DNA of 64,000 nt from Citrobacter enshiensis (GTDB taxonomy: Bacteria; Pseudomonadota; Gammaproteobacteria; Enterobacterales; Enterobacteriaceae), in assembly GCF_029338175.1 (NCBI RefSeq), contig NZ_CP119862.1:3534001-3598000 (forward strand), given 5' to 3'. Position 1 is the stretch's first letter. Each line of letters opens with the position of its first letter. The notes beneath the pieces are model-generated. The model saw nothing but the letters and a program-made list of their open reading frames with translations. It searched no databases and was not told the origin of the DNA. The translations under genes and the position numbers were made by a program. Below are positions 42,315-50,647 of the stretch, in pieces.

Positions 42315-42501
42315 AACGCGTAAAATTGGCTACAGTGGCCTAATTCACCCTAATTGTAATTTTTCGTAATATGACGATGAAATCTTTTTTAGAGTGGATT
42401 ATAGTTAAATCATCAGGAGAGAGGGTAAGTTCCAGGTCAGTTAGTTGTATCCATCCCGAAAGGTGTTCGGTTAGTTAAAGCCACTAAGAAGGGGATGCGT
42501 T

Positions 42502-42876
42502 ATGGATGAATACTCACCCAAAAGACATGATATCGCACAGCTTAAGTTTCTCTGTGAAACCCTGTATCATGACTGTCTTGCAAACCTTGAAGAAAGCAAC
42601 CATGGCTGGGTTAACGACCCAACATCGGCGATCAATCTTCAGCTTAATGAGCTGATAGAGCATATTGCAACCTTCGCACTTAATTATAAAATTAAGTACA
42701 ATGAGGACAATAAGCTGATTGCGCAGATAGATGAATATCTGGACGATACGTTTATGTTGTTCAGCAGTTATGGCATTAATGCGCAGGATCTTCAGAAATG
42801 GCGAAAGTCGGGAAACCGCCTGTTTCGCTGTTTTGTGAACGCCACCAGGGCTAATCCTGTTAGTTTGTCTTGTTAA
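42502..42876 (+). CDS. tomB: Hha toxicity modulator TomB (YbaJ)
   Basis: 124 residues, full length relative to E. coli TomB. It is the antitoxin-like partner that attenuates Hha effects on growth and biofilm formation. Start MDEYSPKRHDIAQLKFLCE matches, with AAGAAGGGG upstream. The conserved cysteine in LFRCFVNATRANP near the C-terminus is the residue implicated in oxygen-dependent Hha oxidation in E. coli studies. Cotranscribed with hha, 27 bases downstream. Confidence 0.96.
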   Translation: MDEYSPKRHDIAQLKFLCETLYHDCLANLEESNHGWVNDPTSAINLQLNELIEHIATFALNYKIKYNEDNKLIAQIDEYLDDTFMLFSSYGINAQDLQKWRKSGNRLFRCFVNATRANPVSLSC

Positions 42877-42903
42877 AAACTATTACAATCATAGGTAAGA
42901 TTT

Positions 42904-43122
42904 ATGTCCGATAAACCATTAACTAAAACTGATTATTTGATGCGCTTGCGACGCTGTCAGACTATTGACACGCTTGAACGTGTTATTGAGAAAAATAAAT
43001 ATGAATTATCTGACAATGAATTGGCTGTATTTTACTCAGCAGCAGACCACCGTCTCGCAGAATTGACGATGAATAAGCTTTACGACAAGATCCCCACCTC
43101 GGTCTGGAAATTTATTCGTTAA
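42904..43122 (+). CDS. hha: Nucleoid-associated modulator Hha
   Basis: 72-residue Hha/YmoA-family protein that binds H-NS and StpA and helps silence horizontally acquired genes. Start [19 protein letters not shown], helical core with acidic [21 protein letters not shown], end SVWKFIR are all typical. It follows tomB as in E. coli. Confidence 0.97.
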   Translation: MSDKPLTKTDYLMRLRRCQTIDTLERVIEKNKYELSDNELAVFYSAADHRLAELTMNKLYDKIPTSVWKFIR

Positions 43123-43233
43123 TTGGTTATGCATTTTTCAGGGAAGATTTGCGTGCAGCCAGACCGGCTGATTTTCCGTATTTACTGTTAATTCTTACGT
43201 TTATTCACGTGAGCGGGATCACACCAGCTTAAT

Positions 43234-43245
43234 GGGAACGTTCCC
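43234..43245. promoter_or_regulatory. Perfect palindrome upstream of maa
   Basis: GGGAACGTTCCC, centred on AACGTT, 60 bases before the maa start. The centre resembles LacI-family operators. No regulator is encoded nearby, so the assignment is tentative. Confidence 0.4.
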
Positions 43246-43305
43246 TTTCGACGTGTTGCGTTTTACTGTATTGCGACATTCAGGCAACCCACAGGAGAGC
43301 GCGAG

Positions 43306-43857
43306 ATGAGTGAAGAAAAACAAAAGATGATTGCTGGCGAGATGTATCGCCCGGCAGACGAGACCTTACGCAGAGACAGCCTGCGGGCGCGTCAGTTAAC
43401 CCATCGATACAATCACACCGCGCCTGATGAAAAGCATGAACGTCAGGCAATCCTGAATGAACTATTGGGGCGCGCAAATGGCGCCTGGATCGAACCCTCG
43501 TTTCGCTGCGACTACGGCTATAACATTTTTCTCGGGAAAGATTTCTACGCTAACTTCGACTGCGTGATGCTTGATGTCTGCCCCATTCATATCGGCGATA
43601 ACTGCATGCTTGCGCCCGGCGTGCATATCTACACGGCCACACACCCTCTGGACGCGACTGAACGCAACAGCGGCAGGGAACTGGGGAAACCCGTCAGCAT
43701 CGGAAATAACGTCTGGATCGGCGGACGCGCCGTGATCAACCCTAGCGTGACCATTGGCGATAATGTGGTTGTTGCGTCAGGCGCGGTGGTGACTAAAGAC
43801 GTTCCGGCAAATGTGGTTGTTGGCGGTAATCCTGCTCGCGTCATCAAAACACTGTAA
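43306..43857 (+). CDS. maa: Maltose O-acetyltransferase Maa
   Basis: 183-residue left-handed beta-helix (hexapeptide repeat) acetyltransferase that uses acetyl-CoA on maltose and glucose. Its N-terminal Mac domain is [24 protein letters not shown]. Hexapeptide repeats run from about residue 70 to 180, including the catalytic histidine region [14 protein letters not shown] and ending [40 protein letters not shown] before the ATG. Confidence 0.95.
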   Translation: MSEEKQKMIAGEMYRPADETLRRDSLRARQLTHRYNHTAPDEKHERQAILNELLGRANGAWIEPSFRCDYGYNIFLGKDFYANFDCVMLDVCPIHIGDNCMLAPGVHIYTATHPLDATERNSGRELGKPVSIGNNVWIGGRAVINPSVTIGDNVVVASGAVVTKDVPANVVVGGNPARVIKTL

Positions 43858-43971
43858 AGTGAAATGTAACTGTTATGCTAAATTGAGGTTAATCTGTTAC
43901 TTTTTTCATCCGGCACACCCTTTTAAAATGGGCTGTTCCCCTGAATGTTGCTGATATCACGAAGGCAAAAG

Positions 43972-44442
43972 ATGAAAGAAATACAACGCCTGCTTACCGA
44001 AACCATTGACGATCTCAACACGCGTGAAAAGCGCGATAACAGACCGCGTTTTAGCATTAGCTTCATTCGCAAACATCCTGGACTGTTTGTGGGCATGTAT
44101 ATCGCCTGGTTTGCCACGCTGGCCGTGATGCTCCAGTCCGAAACGCTGGTGGATTCCGTCTGGCTGCTGGTGGTCCTGTTTGTATTGTTAAACGGCTTTT
44201 TCTTTTTTGACGTCGCGCCACGCTACCGTTACGAAGATATCGACGTGCTGGATTTTAGAGTTTGTTATAACGGTGAGTGGTATAACACACGCTTTGTCCC
44301 TCCGACGCTTATCACCGCCATTCTTCATTCACCGCGTGTAGACAGCGATCATAAAGCGCAATTGCAAAAAATGATATCGCGTAAAGGTGAACTCTCCTTC
44401 TACGATATTTTTACGCTTACACGCGCTCAGGCAACCCCGTAG
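43972..44442 (+). CDS. ylaC: Inner-membrane protein YlaC
   Basis: 156 residues with two hydrophobic segments near residues 38-58 and 63-80, then a soluble C-terminal domain ([20 protein letters not shown]). Full-length agreement with E. coli YlaC, no established function. Start chosen at 43972 ([17 protein letters not shown] upstream); an in-frame start nine codons earlier is less likely. Confidence 0.93.
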   Translation: MKEIQRLLTETIDDLNTREKRDNRPRFSISFIRKHPGLFVGMYIAWFATLAVMLQSETLVDSVWLLVVLFVLLNGFFFFDVAPRYRYEDIDVLDFRVCYNGEWYNTRFVPPTLITAILHSPRVDSDHKAQLQKMISRKGELSFYDIFTLTRAQATP

Positions 44443-44514
44443 CCCTCCTGCTGCCAGAAAAAGTGCGCCCCTTCCCTGGTGCGCACCGGATTCCCTGAAA
44501 TGTTGGCAAAACCG

Positions 44515-44655
44515 TTAACGTCTTTTTTTACGCCCCTGTACCGCTTTAAAACGCGGATTCGTTTTACAAATCACATACACGCGTCCTTTGCGTCTGACAA
44601 CCTGGCAATCCGGATGCCGTTGCTTTGCACTGCGAAGTGAATTCACTACCTTCAT
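44515..44655 (-). CDS. rpmJ2: Zinc-independent ribosomal protein L36 paralog RpmJ2 (YkgO)
   Basis: 46 residues: [20 protein letters not shown] followed by [20 protein letters not shown] and a basic tail. It lacks the CxxC zinc ribbon of the normal L36, so it can replace it when zinc is scarce. It is one base after rpmE2, forming a tight operon. Longer in-frame starts exist but are rejected because the family is 46 residues long. Confidence 0.94.
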   Translation of the reverse strand: MKVVNSLRSAKQRHPDCQVVRRKGRVYVICKTNPRFKAVQGRKKRR

Positions 44656-44656
44656 C

Positions 44657-44917
44657 TTATCCCCGCTTTGTTCCAATAAAATGCCCAAAACGTTTCTGGA
44701 AACGCGCTGCGCTGCCCTCATTGTCGAACGTTTTCTGTTTTCCGGTGTAGTACGGATGTGATTTGGAAGAAACATCAATAGTGACATACGGGTATGTCAC
44801 GCCCTCCAGTTCGATTTCCCGTTCGGTTCGGATGGTCGAACCGACTTTAAAATATGCATTCACGCTGGTGTCATGGAATACCACGGTGCGATAAACAGGA
44901 TGAATTTCAGGTTTCAT
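44657..44917 (-). CDS. rpmE2: Zinc-independent ribosomal protein L31 paralog RpmE2 (YkgM)
   Basis: 86-residue L31 type B (E. coli 87). It starts [19 protein letters not shown] and contains [23 protein letters not shown], with no cysteines, unlike zinc-binding L31. Made under zinc limitation to free zinc from ribosomes. A Zur-like box lies just upstream. In E. coli K-12 these genes are at a different locus. Confidence 0.95.
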   Translation of the reverse strand: MKPEIHPVYRTVVFHDTSVNAYFKVGSTIRTEREIELEGVTYPYVTIDVSSKSHPYYTGKQKTFDNEGSAARFQKRFGHFIGTKRG

Positions 44918-44935
44918 AGTCGCCCTCATATTTAA

Positions 44936-44950
44936 TGTTATAACATAACA
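44936..44950. promoter_or_regulatory. Zur box upstream of rpmE2-rpmJ2
   Basis: TGTTATAACATAACA has perfect arms TGTTAT/ATAACA and differs from the enterobacterial Zur consensus core TGTTATANTATAACA at one position. It lies 19 bases before the rpmE2 ATG. Zinc-bound Zur would repress the operon. Confidence 0.8.
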
Positions 44951-45131
44951 ATACTCTGTCGGCAGCGGCAATTCAACCTTGCTAAATCAGGGGGAATTAA
45001 ACCAAAATGACGCTTTCTCTGGCGATGGAAGACAAGTTATCCAAAAAAATCATAGAATAACGATATCAACGAAAGGAGATCTTTCGCGATCAGATATACT
45101 TTGCCTACGCTTCGTAAATAGAGGTAGCAAC

Positions 45132-46682
45132 GTGACGACACGACATCTGGCCGGCCTGGTGACGGGTGTGCTTATTATATCTGTCCTTGTTCCTGTTGGA
45201 TTAAGCCTTTGGCTGGCACATCGTCAGGTTGAACAGAAATTTATTGAAGAGCTGAATACCTATTCATCACGTGTCGCTTTACGTGCAGATAAAGTCGCCT
45301 CTCAGGGAAAACTCGCGCTAAAGCAGATGGAGCGCTTCGAGGGCGAGCCTTGCAGCAATGCGCATTTACTGGCGATGCGCCGGGTATCCTATAGCAACCG
45401 TTACATTCAGGAAGTCTTATATATTGAAAATAATGTTCCTGCCTGTTCATCGCTGGAGCAAAAAAGCCACGCCGCCGCACTGCCTGAACCCGGAAAAATC
45501 TTCCGCGGCGGCTACCGTGCATGGCTAACGGCACAGAATGATTTAGGGATAAAACGCTATATGGTTGCGTTGGGCACAGATCGCTACATCGTGATGATTG
45601 ACCCTGCATCATTCATTGACGTGATCCCCTTTGGTTCCTCGCAAATTGATGCGGCCATTATTGGGGAAGCGCACAACATCGTGATCGCCAGCAGCGATCG
45701 CCTCAAACCCGAGATTATTCAGCAATTGCAGCAGGCCGCGAGCCCGCATATGGAAAATAACGGGACGCTCTATAATATCCAGCCTTTCCCAGAAATGCGT
45801 ATTTCTATTGTGACCTGGTCTTCCGCGCTTTCGCTGCAAAAAAACTGGTATCGTCAGGCCTTTATTTGGCTCCCGGTAGGTCTGGCGATAGGTCTACTGA
45901 GCGCCGCGTTTATTCTGCGCATTCTGCGCCGTATACAATCGCCCCGCCATCGCCTGCAAGATGCCATTCAAAACCGCGACATAAAGGTCCACTACCAGCC
46001 GATTGTTTCATTAAGTAGCGGTAAAGTTGTCGGCGCCGAAGCGCTGGCTCGTTGGCAGCAAACCGATGGCAGCTACCTCTCGCCAGACATTTTTATCGCG
46101 TTGGCAGAAGAGACCGGACTGTCAGAATCGCTCAGCCATCTGATTATCGACACGGTATTTGAGGAGATGGGAAAATGGTTGCACCAACATCCAGGCCAGC
46201 ATATTTCGATAAACCTGGAGCCCAGCGATCTGGCCTCGCAGACGCTGCCATCGCATTTGAGCAAGCTGCTAAATCGGCATCACGTTGCCCCATCGCAAAT
46301 CGCACTGGAGCTGACAGAACGCGAATTTGCCGACCCGAAAACCTGCGCGCCGATCATTACCCAATACCGTAAAGCGGGACACGCAATCTATATCGACGAT
46401 TTTGGTACTGGCTACTCCAGCCTCAGCTATTTGCAGAATCTGGAAGTGGATATCCTGAAGATCGACAAGTCGTTTGTCGATGCGCTGGAATATAAGAATG
46501 TCACGCCGCACATCATTGAAATGGCAAAAACCCTCAAACTGAAGATGGTAGCCGAAGGTATTGAGACTCCCCGTCAGGAGAGCTGGTTGCGTGAGCACGG
46601 CGTGCAGTACGGTCAGGGTTGGCTCTACAGTAAAGCCCTCCCCAAATCAGAGTTTATCCTGTGGGCTGAACAACATCTGTGA
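45132..46682 (+). CDS. pdeB: Cyclic-di-GMP phosphodiesterase PdeB (YlaB), CSS-EAL type
   Basis: 516 residues. Two transmembrane helices (near residues 10-30 and 237-260) flank a periplasmic CSS-motif domain (CSS seen in NNVPACSSLEQK), a redox-sensing module of this family. The C-terminal EAL domain is complete: EALARW in place of strict EAL (GAEALARWQ), NLEPSD, ELTERE, DDFGTGYSSL, DILKIDKSFV and AEGIET. It should hydrolyse c-di-GMP. The start is GTG at 45132 with AGAGGT upstream and matches E. coli; the frame is open further upstream. Confidence 0.93.
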   Translation: MTTRHLAGLVTGVLIISVLVPVGLSLWLAHRQVEQKFIEELNTYSSRVALRADKVASQGKLALKQMERFEGEPCSNAHLLAMRRVSYSNRYIQEVLYIENNVPACSSLEQKSHAAALPEPGKIFRGGYRAWLTAQNDLGIKRYMVALGTDRYIVMIDPASFIDVIPFGSSQIDAAIIGEAHNIVIASSDRLKPEIIQQLQQAASPHMENNGTLYNIQPFPEMRISIVTWSSALSLQKNWYRQAFIWLPVGLAIGLLSAAFILRILRRIQSPRHRLQDAIQNRDIKVHYQPIVSLSSGKVVGAEALARWQQTDGSYLSPDIFIALAEETGLSESLSHLIIDTVFEEMGKWLHQHPGQHISINLEPSDLASQTLPSHLSKLLNRHHVAPSQIALELTEREFADPKTCAPIITQYRKAGHAIYIDDFGTGYSSLSYLQNLEVDILKIDKSFVDALEYKNVTPHIIEMAKTLKLKMVAEGIETPRQESWLREHGVQYGQGWLYSKALPKSEFILWAEQHL

Positions 46683-46721
46683 TGTCGGGATGGCTGGCGG
46701 CACGCCGCACAGCCAGTCACA

Positions 46722-47075
46722 TCAGTCATCCAGAATGGGAGAGAATCCACCGTAAATCATGCGCTTGCCATCAAACGGCATCGACTCGCCAAACTCTTTC
46801 ATTCGTGGATCCGACATCATCTTTTGATTCGCCGCGTCGCGAACCTCTTTCGAGGGGTATTCAATCCAGCTAAAGACCACTTCCTCATGCTCCTCCGCTT
46901 TCACCGCCATCCGAAAATCGGTCAGTTTGCCGTCCGGAACGTCATCGGCCCAGCACTCAACCACGCGTAATGCCCCAAATTCCTTAAAGAGCGGGACAGC
47001 TTTTGCCGCCATTGCCACGTAGGCCTCCTTGTTTTCGGCAGGTACGGCAACCACAAAACCATCAACATACTTCAT
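46722..47075 (-). CDS. ybaA: DUF1428 protein YbaA
   Basis: 117 residues, ferredoxin-like (dimeric alpha/beta barrel) DUF1428 fold. It starts MKYVDGFVVAVPAENKEAY, with GALRVVECWADDVPDGKLTDF in the middle and FDGKRMIYGGFSPI near the end. Function unknown. The upstream in-frame extension is rejected because MKYVDGF is the family start and GGAGGTT precedes it. Confidence 0.95.
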   Translation of the reverse strand: MKYVDGFVVAVPAENKEAYVAMAAKAVPLFKEFGALRVVECWADDVPDGKLTDFRMAVKAEEHEEVVFSWIEYPSKEVRDAANQKMMSDPRMKEFGESMPFDGKRMIYGGFSPILDD

Positions 47076-47140
47076 GAGATAAACCTCCGAAGTGTTACTG
47101 CACGGCAAGACAATTCTGGCCGTGTCAGTCGCAGTTAAGT

Positions 47141-47770
47141 TTAGTCGCCATCGCGGCACTGTGCCGTAGATGCATTGCGCGGCGGAATGCGCGCCGCTGG
47201 CGAATAACGAAACCAGGGCAGACAAATCTGGATCAACGGTCCAATCGCCAGCGCATACAGCACTGTTCCGACACCCAGTGCGCCCCCAAGGAGCCAGCCG
47301 CTCAACAAGACGGAAACCTCAATCGCAGTACGAATAGAGCGCACGGGCCACCCGGTGCGTGCATGAATCCCTGTCATCAGGCCGTCACGCGGACCGGCAC
47401 CAAAGCCTGCGCCAATATACATACCGGTTGCCAGCGCATTGACGATCACCGCAGAGACTAACAAAACAGTGCGCACAAGCAGAGATTCAAATCCCGGCAG
47501 GATCGCCAGAGCGGCATCTGCCGCCAGGCCTATCACAATAACGTTACTCAGTGTTCCAAGCCCTGGACGTTGGCGCAAGGGTATCCACAACAGCAAGACC
47601 AGAACGCCAACGCCAATCATCACAATGCCGATGTTCATCGACAGCAGATTCGCCACACCGAGATGAAAGACATTCCAGGGGTCGGCGCCTAAATCCGCGC
47701 GCACAAACATAGCCGTCGAGACACCGTAAAGCGCCAGCCCCAGATACAATTGAACCAATCGACGCAGCAT
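47141..47770 (-). CDS. YczE/YitT-like integral membrane protein
   Basis: 209 residues with about five to six hydrophobic segments. Conserved YczE features: LYGVSTAMFVRADLGADPWNVFHLG near the N-terminus and GAGFGAGPRDGLMTGI in the middle. YczE proteins are often controlled by a divergent MocR-type regulator, as here. The transported compound, if any, is unknown. GGAGGGGGAAA precedes the ATG. Not part of this locus in E. coli K-12 as far as I recall. Confidence 0.85.
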   Translation of the reverse strand: MLRRLVQLYLGLALYGVSTAMFVRADLGADPWNVFHLGVANLLSMNIGIVMIGVGVLVLLLWIPLRQRPGLGTLSNVIVIGLAADAALAILPGFESLLVRTVLLVSAVIVNALATGMYIGAGFGAGPRDGLMTGIHARTGWPVRSIRTAIEVSVLLSGWLLGGALGVGTVLYALAIGPLIQICLPWFRYSPAARIPPRNASTAQCRDGD

Positions 47771-47829
47771 AATTTCCCCCTCCTCGCCAGATAACGTTCA
47801 TCTTCTCCGCAATTGGCACTATGATTAAT

Positions 47830-47851
47830 GTCCAGTTTTCAGAAAGTGGAC
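47830..47851. promoter_or_regulatory. Candidate MocR-type operator between yczE-like gene and its regulator
   Basis: GTCCA (47830-47834) and TGGAC (47847-47851) form inverted half-sites in the 85-base divergent gap. The motif GAAAGTGGACTG resembles the AAGTGGAC half-sites described for PdxR/MocR regulators. Confidence 0.5.
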
Positions 47852-47855
47852 TGTT

Positions 47856-49283
47856 ATGTCATCTCGCCGTCATGGAAGCCAATCTCTGCAGCGCTTGCTC
47901 GGACACTGGCAGGAAACCGCTTCACGTATCCCTCTCTGGCGTCAGCTTGCGAGTGCGCTGCGTCTGCTCATTCTGGATGGTCGTCTGGCGCTTGATAGCC
48001 GTCTTCCCGGTGAGCGCGAACTGGCCGCCGTGCTGAACGTGAGCCGAACCACCATTGCCAGCGCGCTGGCGCAACTGCGTGAAGAAGGTTATCTGGAAAG
48101 CCGCCAGGGGAGTGGCTCGCGAGTCATCCTGCCAGAACATATCCACCGGGTTCCCACCCGCACCAGCACCAGCATGGCGCTGGATCTTTCCACCGCCGCG
48201 CTGAGTGCCGGCCCCGAAATTCATCAGGCCTACCACCAGGCGCTGTGTGCCATGCCCCAGCATCTGCTGAGTTCGGGCTATTTACCGCAGGGATTATTGT
48301 CGCTACGCGAAACCATTGCCGGGCACTACTGCGAACGAGGGTTGCCCACCCACCCGGATGAAATAATGGTCGTCAATGGTGCGGTGAGTGGTCTGGCGTT
48401 AATTTTGCGTCTGCTGACAGGGCCAGGCGATCGTGTCGTTGTGGATCACCCCACCTACCCGCTCGCCATCGCTGCCATTCAGGGCGCGTCGTGTCGTCCG
48501 GTGGGCGTCTCTTTACCTGAGCAAGGCTGGGACACCGCCGGTCTGGTCGCCACTATCGCGCAGACTTCGCCAAGAATGGCTTATCTGATGCCGGATTTTC
48601 ATAACCCAACCGGGCGCTGTATGGATGACGCGACACGTCAGACAGTGGCGGATATTGCCGCCAAAACGCGCACCACCCTGGTGGTGGATGAAACGATGGT
48701 GAATCTTTGGTTTGATGCCCCGCCGCCGCCGCCGCTCCCCTGCTACAACGCCGATGCGCCCATTATTATGCTGGGATCAGCAGGTAAGAGTTTCTGGGGA
48801 GGACTGCGTCTGGGCTGGGTTCGCGCATCGTCACGCACCATTGCCGCGCTGGTGCAAACCCGTGATACGTTCGACCTGGGTTCACCCGTGCTGGAACAAC
48901 TGGCGACCGCCTGGCTGATTGAAAACGCCGGAACCTTCCTTCCTGAACGGCGGCAACAACTGGCCAGGCGGCGCGCGTTATGCGGTGAACTGATGCGTAC
49001 TCACTTTCCGGAATGGACGTTTTCTCAGCCTGCAGGAGGACTCTCTTTTTGGGTGGAATTGCCTGATACCTTAGCCACTCAGTTCGCCACGCATGCCGAA
49101 AGCGCAGGTATTCAGCTCGGCACGGGCACCCGCTTTGGTCTGGCCGGTGCTTTCGATCGCTTCTTGCGGATGCCGTTTACCCACCCGGACGACACATTAC
49201 GCGCGGCATTTAGCACGTTACAGCCCCTGTGGGACGGATTGCGTTTTCAAACTGGTGTGGGAAAAATGCGTAAGATTATTTGA
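47856..49283 (+). CDS. MocR-family (GntR/aminotransferase fusion) regulator, YczR-like
   Basis: 475 residues. An N-terminal winged helix (about 20-90: LPGERELAAVLNVSRTTIASALAQL) is joined by a linker to a fold-type I aminotransferase domain (about 110-460). The PLP-binding lysine lies in GSAGKSFWGGLRLGW (K311), preceded by VVDETMVNLWFD with the cofactor aspartate and aromatic residues. It is expected to bind PLP and regulate itself and the divergent membrane protein gene. A run of seven prolines occurs near residue 290. Effector unknown. Confidence 0.9.
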   Translation: MSSRRHGSQSLQRLLGHWQETASRIPLWRQLASALRLLILDGRLALDSRLPGERELAAVLNVSRTTIASALAQLREEGYLESRQGSGSRVILPEHIHRVPTRTSTSMALDLSTAALSAGPEIHQAYHQALCAMPQHLLSSGYLPQGLLSLRETIAGHYCERGLPTHPDEIMVVNGAVSGLALILRLLTGPGDRVVVDHPTYPLAIAAIQGASCRPVGVSLPEQGWDTAGLVATIAQTSPRMAYLMPDFHNPTGRCMDDATRQTVADIAAKTRTTLVVDETMVNLWFDAPPPPPLPCYNADAPIIMLGSAGKSFWGGLRLGWVRASSRTIAALVQTRDTFDLGSPVLEQLATAWLIENAGTFLPERRQQLARRRALCGELMRTHFPEWTFSQPAGGLSFWVELPDTLATQFATHAESAGIQLGTGTRFGLAGAFDRFLRMPFTHPDDTLRAAFSTLQPLWDGLRFQTGVGKMRKII

Positions 49284-49302
49284 CCTGCCGGACGGCAGAA
49301 TT

Positions 49303-49416
49303 GGGTGGGGGCCCTGCCAGCTACATCCCGGCACACACGTCGTCTGCTCTGGCTGCTTCCTTCCGGATCTGACCTGGTAAACAGAGTAGCGTTGCGGGAG
49401 AACCAACAGAGCCCCC
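49303..49416 (-). ncRNA. ffs: 4.5S RNA of the signal recognition particle
   Basis: The minus strand, 114 bases, begins GGGGGCTCTGTTGGTTCTCC and ends CAGGGCCCCCACCC. It contains the apical tetraloop region CAGGTCAGATCCGGAAGGAA, which binds Ffh, and GCAGCCAGAGCAGACGAC. The 5' and 3' ends pair. It folds into the single long hairpin of bacterial SRP RNA, needed for co-translational membrane targeting. Position next to ybaZ/ybaA matches E. coli. Confidence 0.98.
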
Positions 49417-49423
49417 ATTGAGA

Positions 49424-49440
49424 GCGTTGTTAACCAACGC
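49424..49440 (-). other. 5' leader hairpin of pre-4.5S RNA
   Basis: Stem GCGTTG/CAACGC with a 5-base loop just before the mature 5' end. In E. coli the 4.5S precursor leader is a short hairpin removed by RNase P, and this matches it. Confidence 0.7.
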
Positions 49441-49448
49441 GCAGGCGC

Positions 49449-49477
49449 ATTATCACTGCTGTCCCCTGTAAATGCAA
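49449..49477 (-). promoter_or_regulatory. ffs promoter
   Basis: Minus-strand TTGCAT (49477-49472) and GATAAT (49454-49449), 17-base spacing, followed by a GC-rich discriminator GCGCC, the pattern of stringently controlled stable-RNA promoters. It overlaps the upstream region of atl. Confidence 0.75.
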
Positions 49478-49492
49478 CCTATCCTTCATCGG

Positions 49493-49882
49493 ATGCTGTT
49501 TTCTTGTGCAATGTGGCTTCACTCCGCCTCTATTGAGGATTATGCTGAAGGATTAGCGCAGGAATATACCATGGATATACAAGACTCTTTCCCCCAACGC
49601 GTCTGGCAAATTGTCGCCTCTATTCCCGAAGGATTTGTGACCACTTACGGTGATGTCGCACGGCTCGCGGGTTCACCCCGTGCCGCTCGCCAGGTCGGCG
49701 GCGTGTTAAAACGCTTGCCGGAAGGCAGCACCCTCCCCTGGCACCGAGTCGTCAATCGCCACGGCGCAATCTCGTTGACAGGTCCTGACCTTCAGCGTCA
49801 ACGCCAGGCTTTATTGTCGGAAGGGGTGATGGTTTCAGGGAGCGGGCAGATCGATTTACAACGATACCGCTGGGTGTATTAA
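49493..49882 (+). CDS. atl: Alkyltransferase-like protein Atl (YbaZ)
   Basis: 129 residues. Related to O6-alkylguanine DNA methyltransferase but with Trp in place of the acceptor Cys: the motif reads PWHRVV instead of PCHRVV. Such proteins flip and tag O6-alkylguanine for nucleotide excision repair. The helix-turn-helix segment is TYGDVARLAGSPRAARQVGG. MLFSCAMWLHS aligns with the E. coli start; an internal ATG at 49571 would give a 103-residue form. Confidence 0.93.
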   Translation: MLFSCAMWLHSASIEDYAEGLAQEYTMDIQDSFPQRVWQIVASIPEGFVTTYGDVARLAGSPRAARQVGGVLKRLPEGSTLPWHRVVNRHGAISLTGPDLQRQRQALLSEGVMVSGSGQIDLQRYRWVY

Positions 49883-49914
49883 CCCTCTCCGTGTCAAAGA
49901 GGGTTTATTTCAGA

Positions 49915-50436
49915 TCAGTAATCTGTAGGTGGCGTTGCTATCGCCCCACTGCCAGCCTGCACCGGCACTGCCGTTTGCTGGACCGGTACCAACGTCAGAT
50001 CGGCCTTTGTCCCCCCCCGATTAATCACTTCCTGGACGGTATCGGTAATGAATACCAGTTTGTCATTAACGGTGATCGCTGCACTCAGCAGGATCCGGGC
50101 GTTTGGCTGTACATCTGCCGGGTTGAACGGGAGAACGAAGCTAAACGGCGCCTGTTTGCCTTCAGTACGGACCGCCTGCTGCGACAACACTTTTGACGGC
50201 GCATCGGCCAGTGAGGCATCCGACAGTGTCACGGTTAATACGGCATCCGGTGGCAAGGCCACTTTCTGACGGATCCAGACGGTACCTGAAACCGAGGGTT
50301 GCTGAATTGCAGGCTGTGTAGCCACACCTGAAGTGCCCGGGTTCGGCGCGGGTGTCTGAACATCTGCGCTTTTGCCTGCGCAGGCCGCCAGAGCAACCGC
50401 CATCGCTAACCCGCTTACCATGTGCACAAGTTTCAT
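49915..50436 (-). CDS. ybaY: YscW-type lipoprotein YbaY
   Basis: 173-residue predicted outer-membrane lipoprotein with lipobox LAAC and lipidated C19. A proline/threonine/glutamine-rich linker (residues 25-48) precedes a YscW/YbaY beta-sandwich domain (SGTVWIRQKVALPPDAVLTVTL). The C-terminal tail is low complexity. Shorter than E. coli YbaY (about 190 residues), mainly in the linker and tail. Function unclear; glycoprotein/polysaccharide metabolism is sometimes stated. Confidence 0.92.
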   Translation of the reverse strand: MKLVHMVSGLAMAVALAACAGKSADVQTPAPNPGTSGVATQPAIQQPSVSGTVWIRQKVALPPDAVLTVTLSDASLADAPSKVLSQQAVRTEGKQAPFSFVLPFNPADVQPNARILLSAAITVNDKLVFITDTVQEVINRGGTKADLTLVPVQQTAVPVQAGSGAIATPPTDY

Positions 50437-50647
50437 TAAATTCTCCTTCTCACCAGTGCTCCAGCAAGTTTTTTACTCGCCAGAGTACGGTTAACAAACA
50501 CATAACGTGATTAAGTTTGGCACAAACTACCTATTTTTTCCTGAAATAAGTCAGTTATTCAGACTATTGCACCCATCGGACCACTTTTAAAATTGCGTTA
50601 TACTGTGGCTATCTCGCTGCGGCGCCGTCATTACCTGGAGAGTAAGT

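Larger units (their letters stand above)
42001..42501. other. Long AT-rich gap between acrB and tomB
   Basis: 501 bases. It holds the acrB terminator (42015-42038) and a possible 19-residue reading frame (42255-42314). A long AT-rich stretch upstream of tomB presumably contains the tomB-hha promoter. No other gene seen. Confidence 0.6.
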
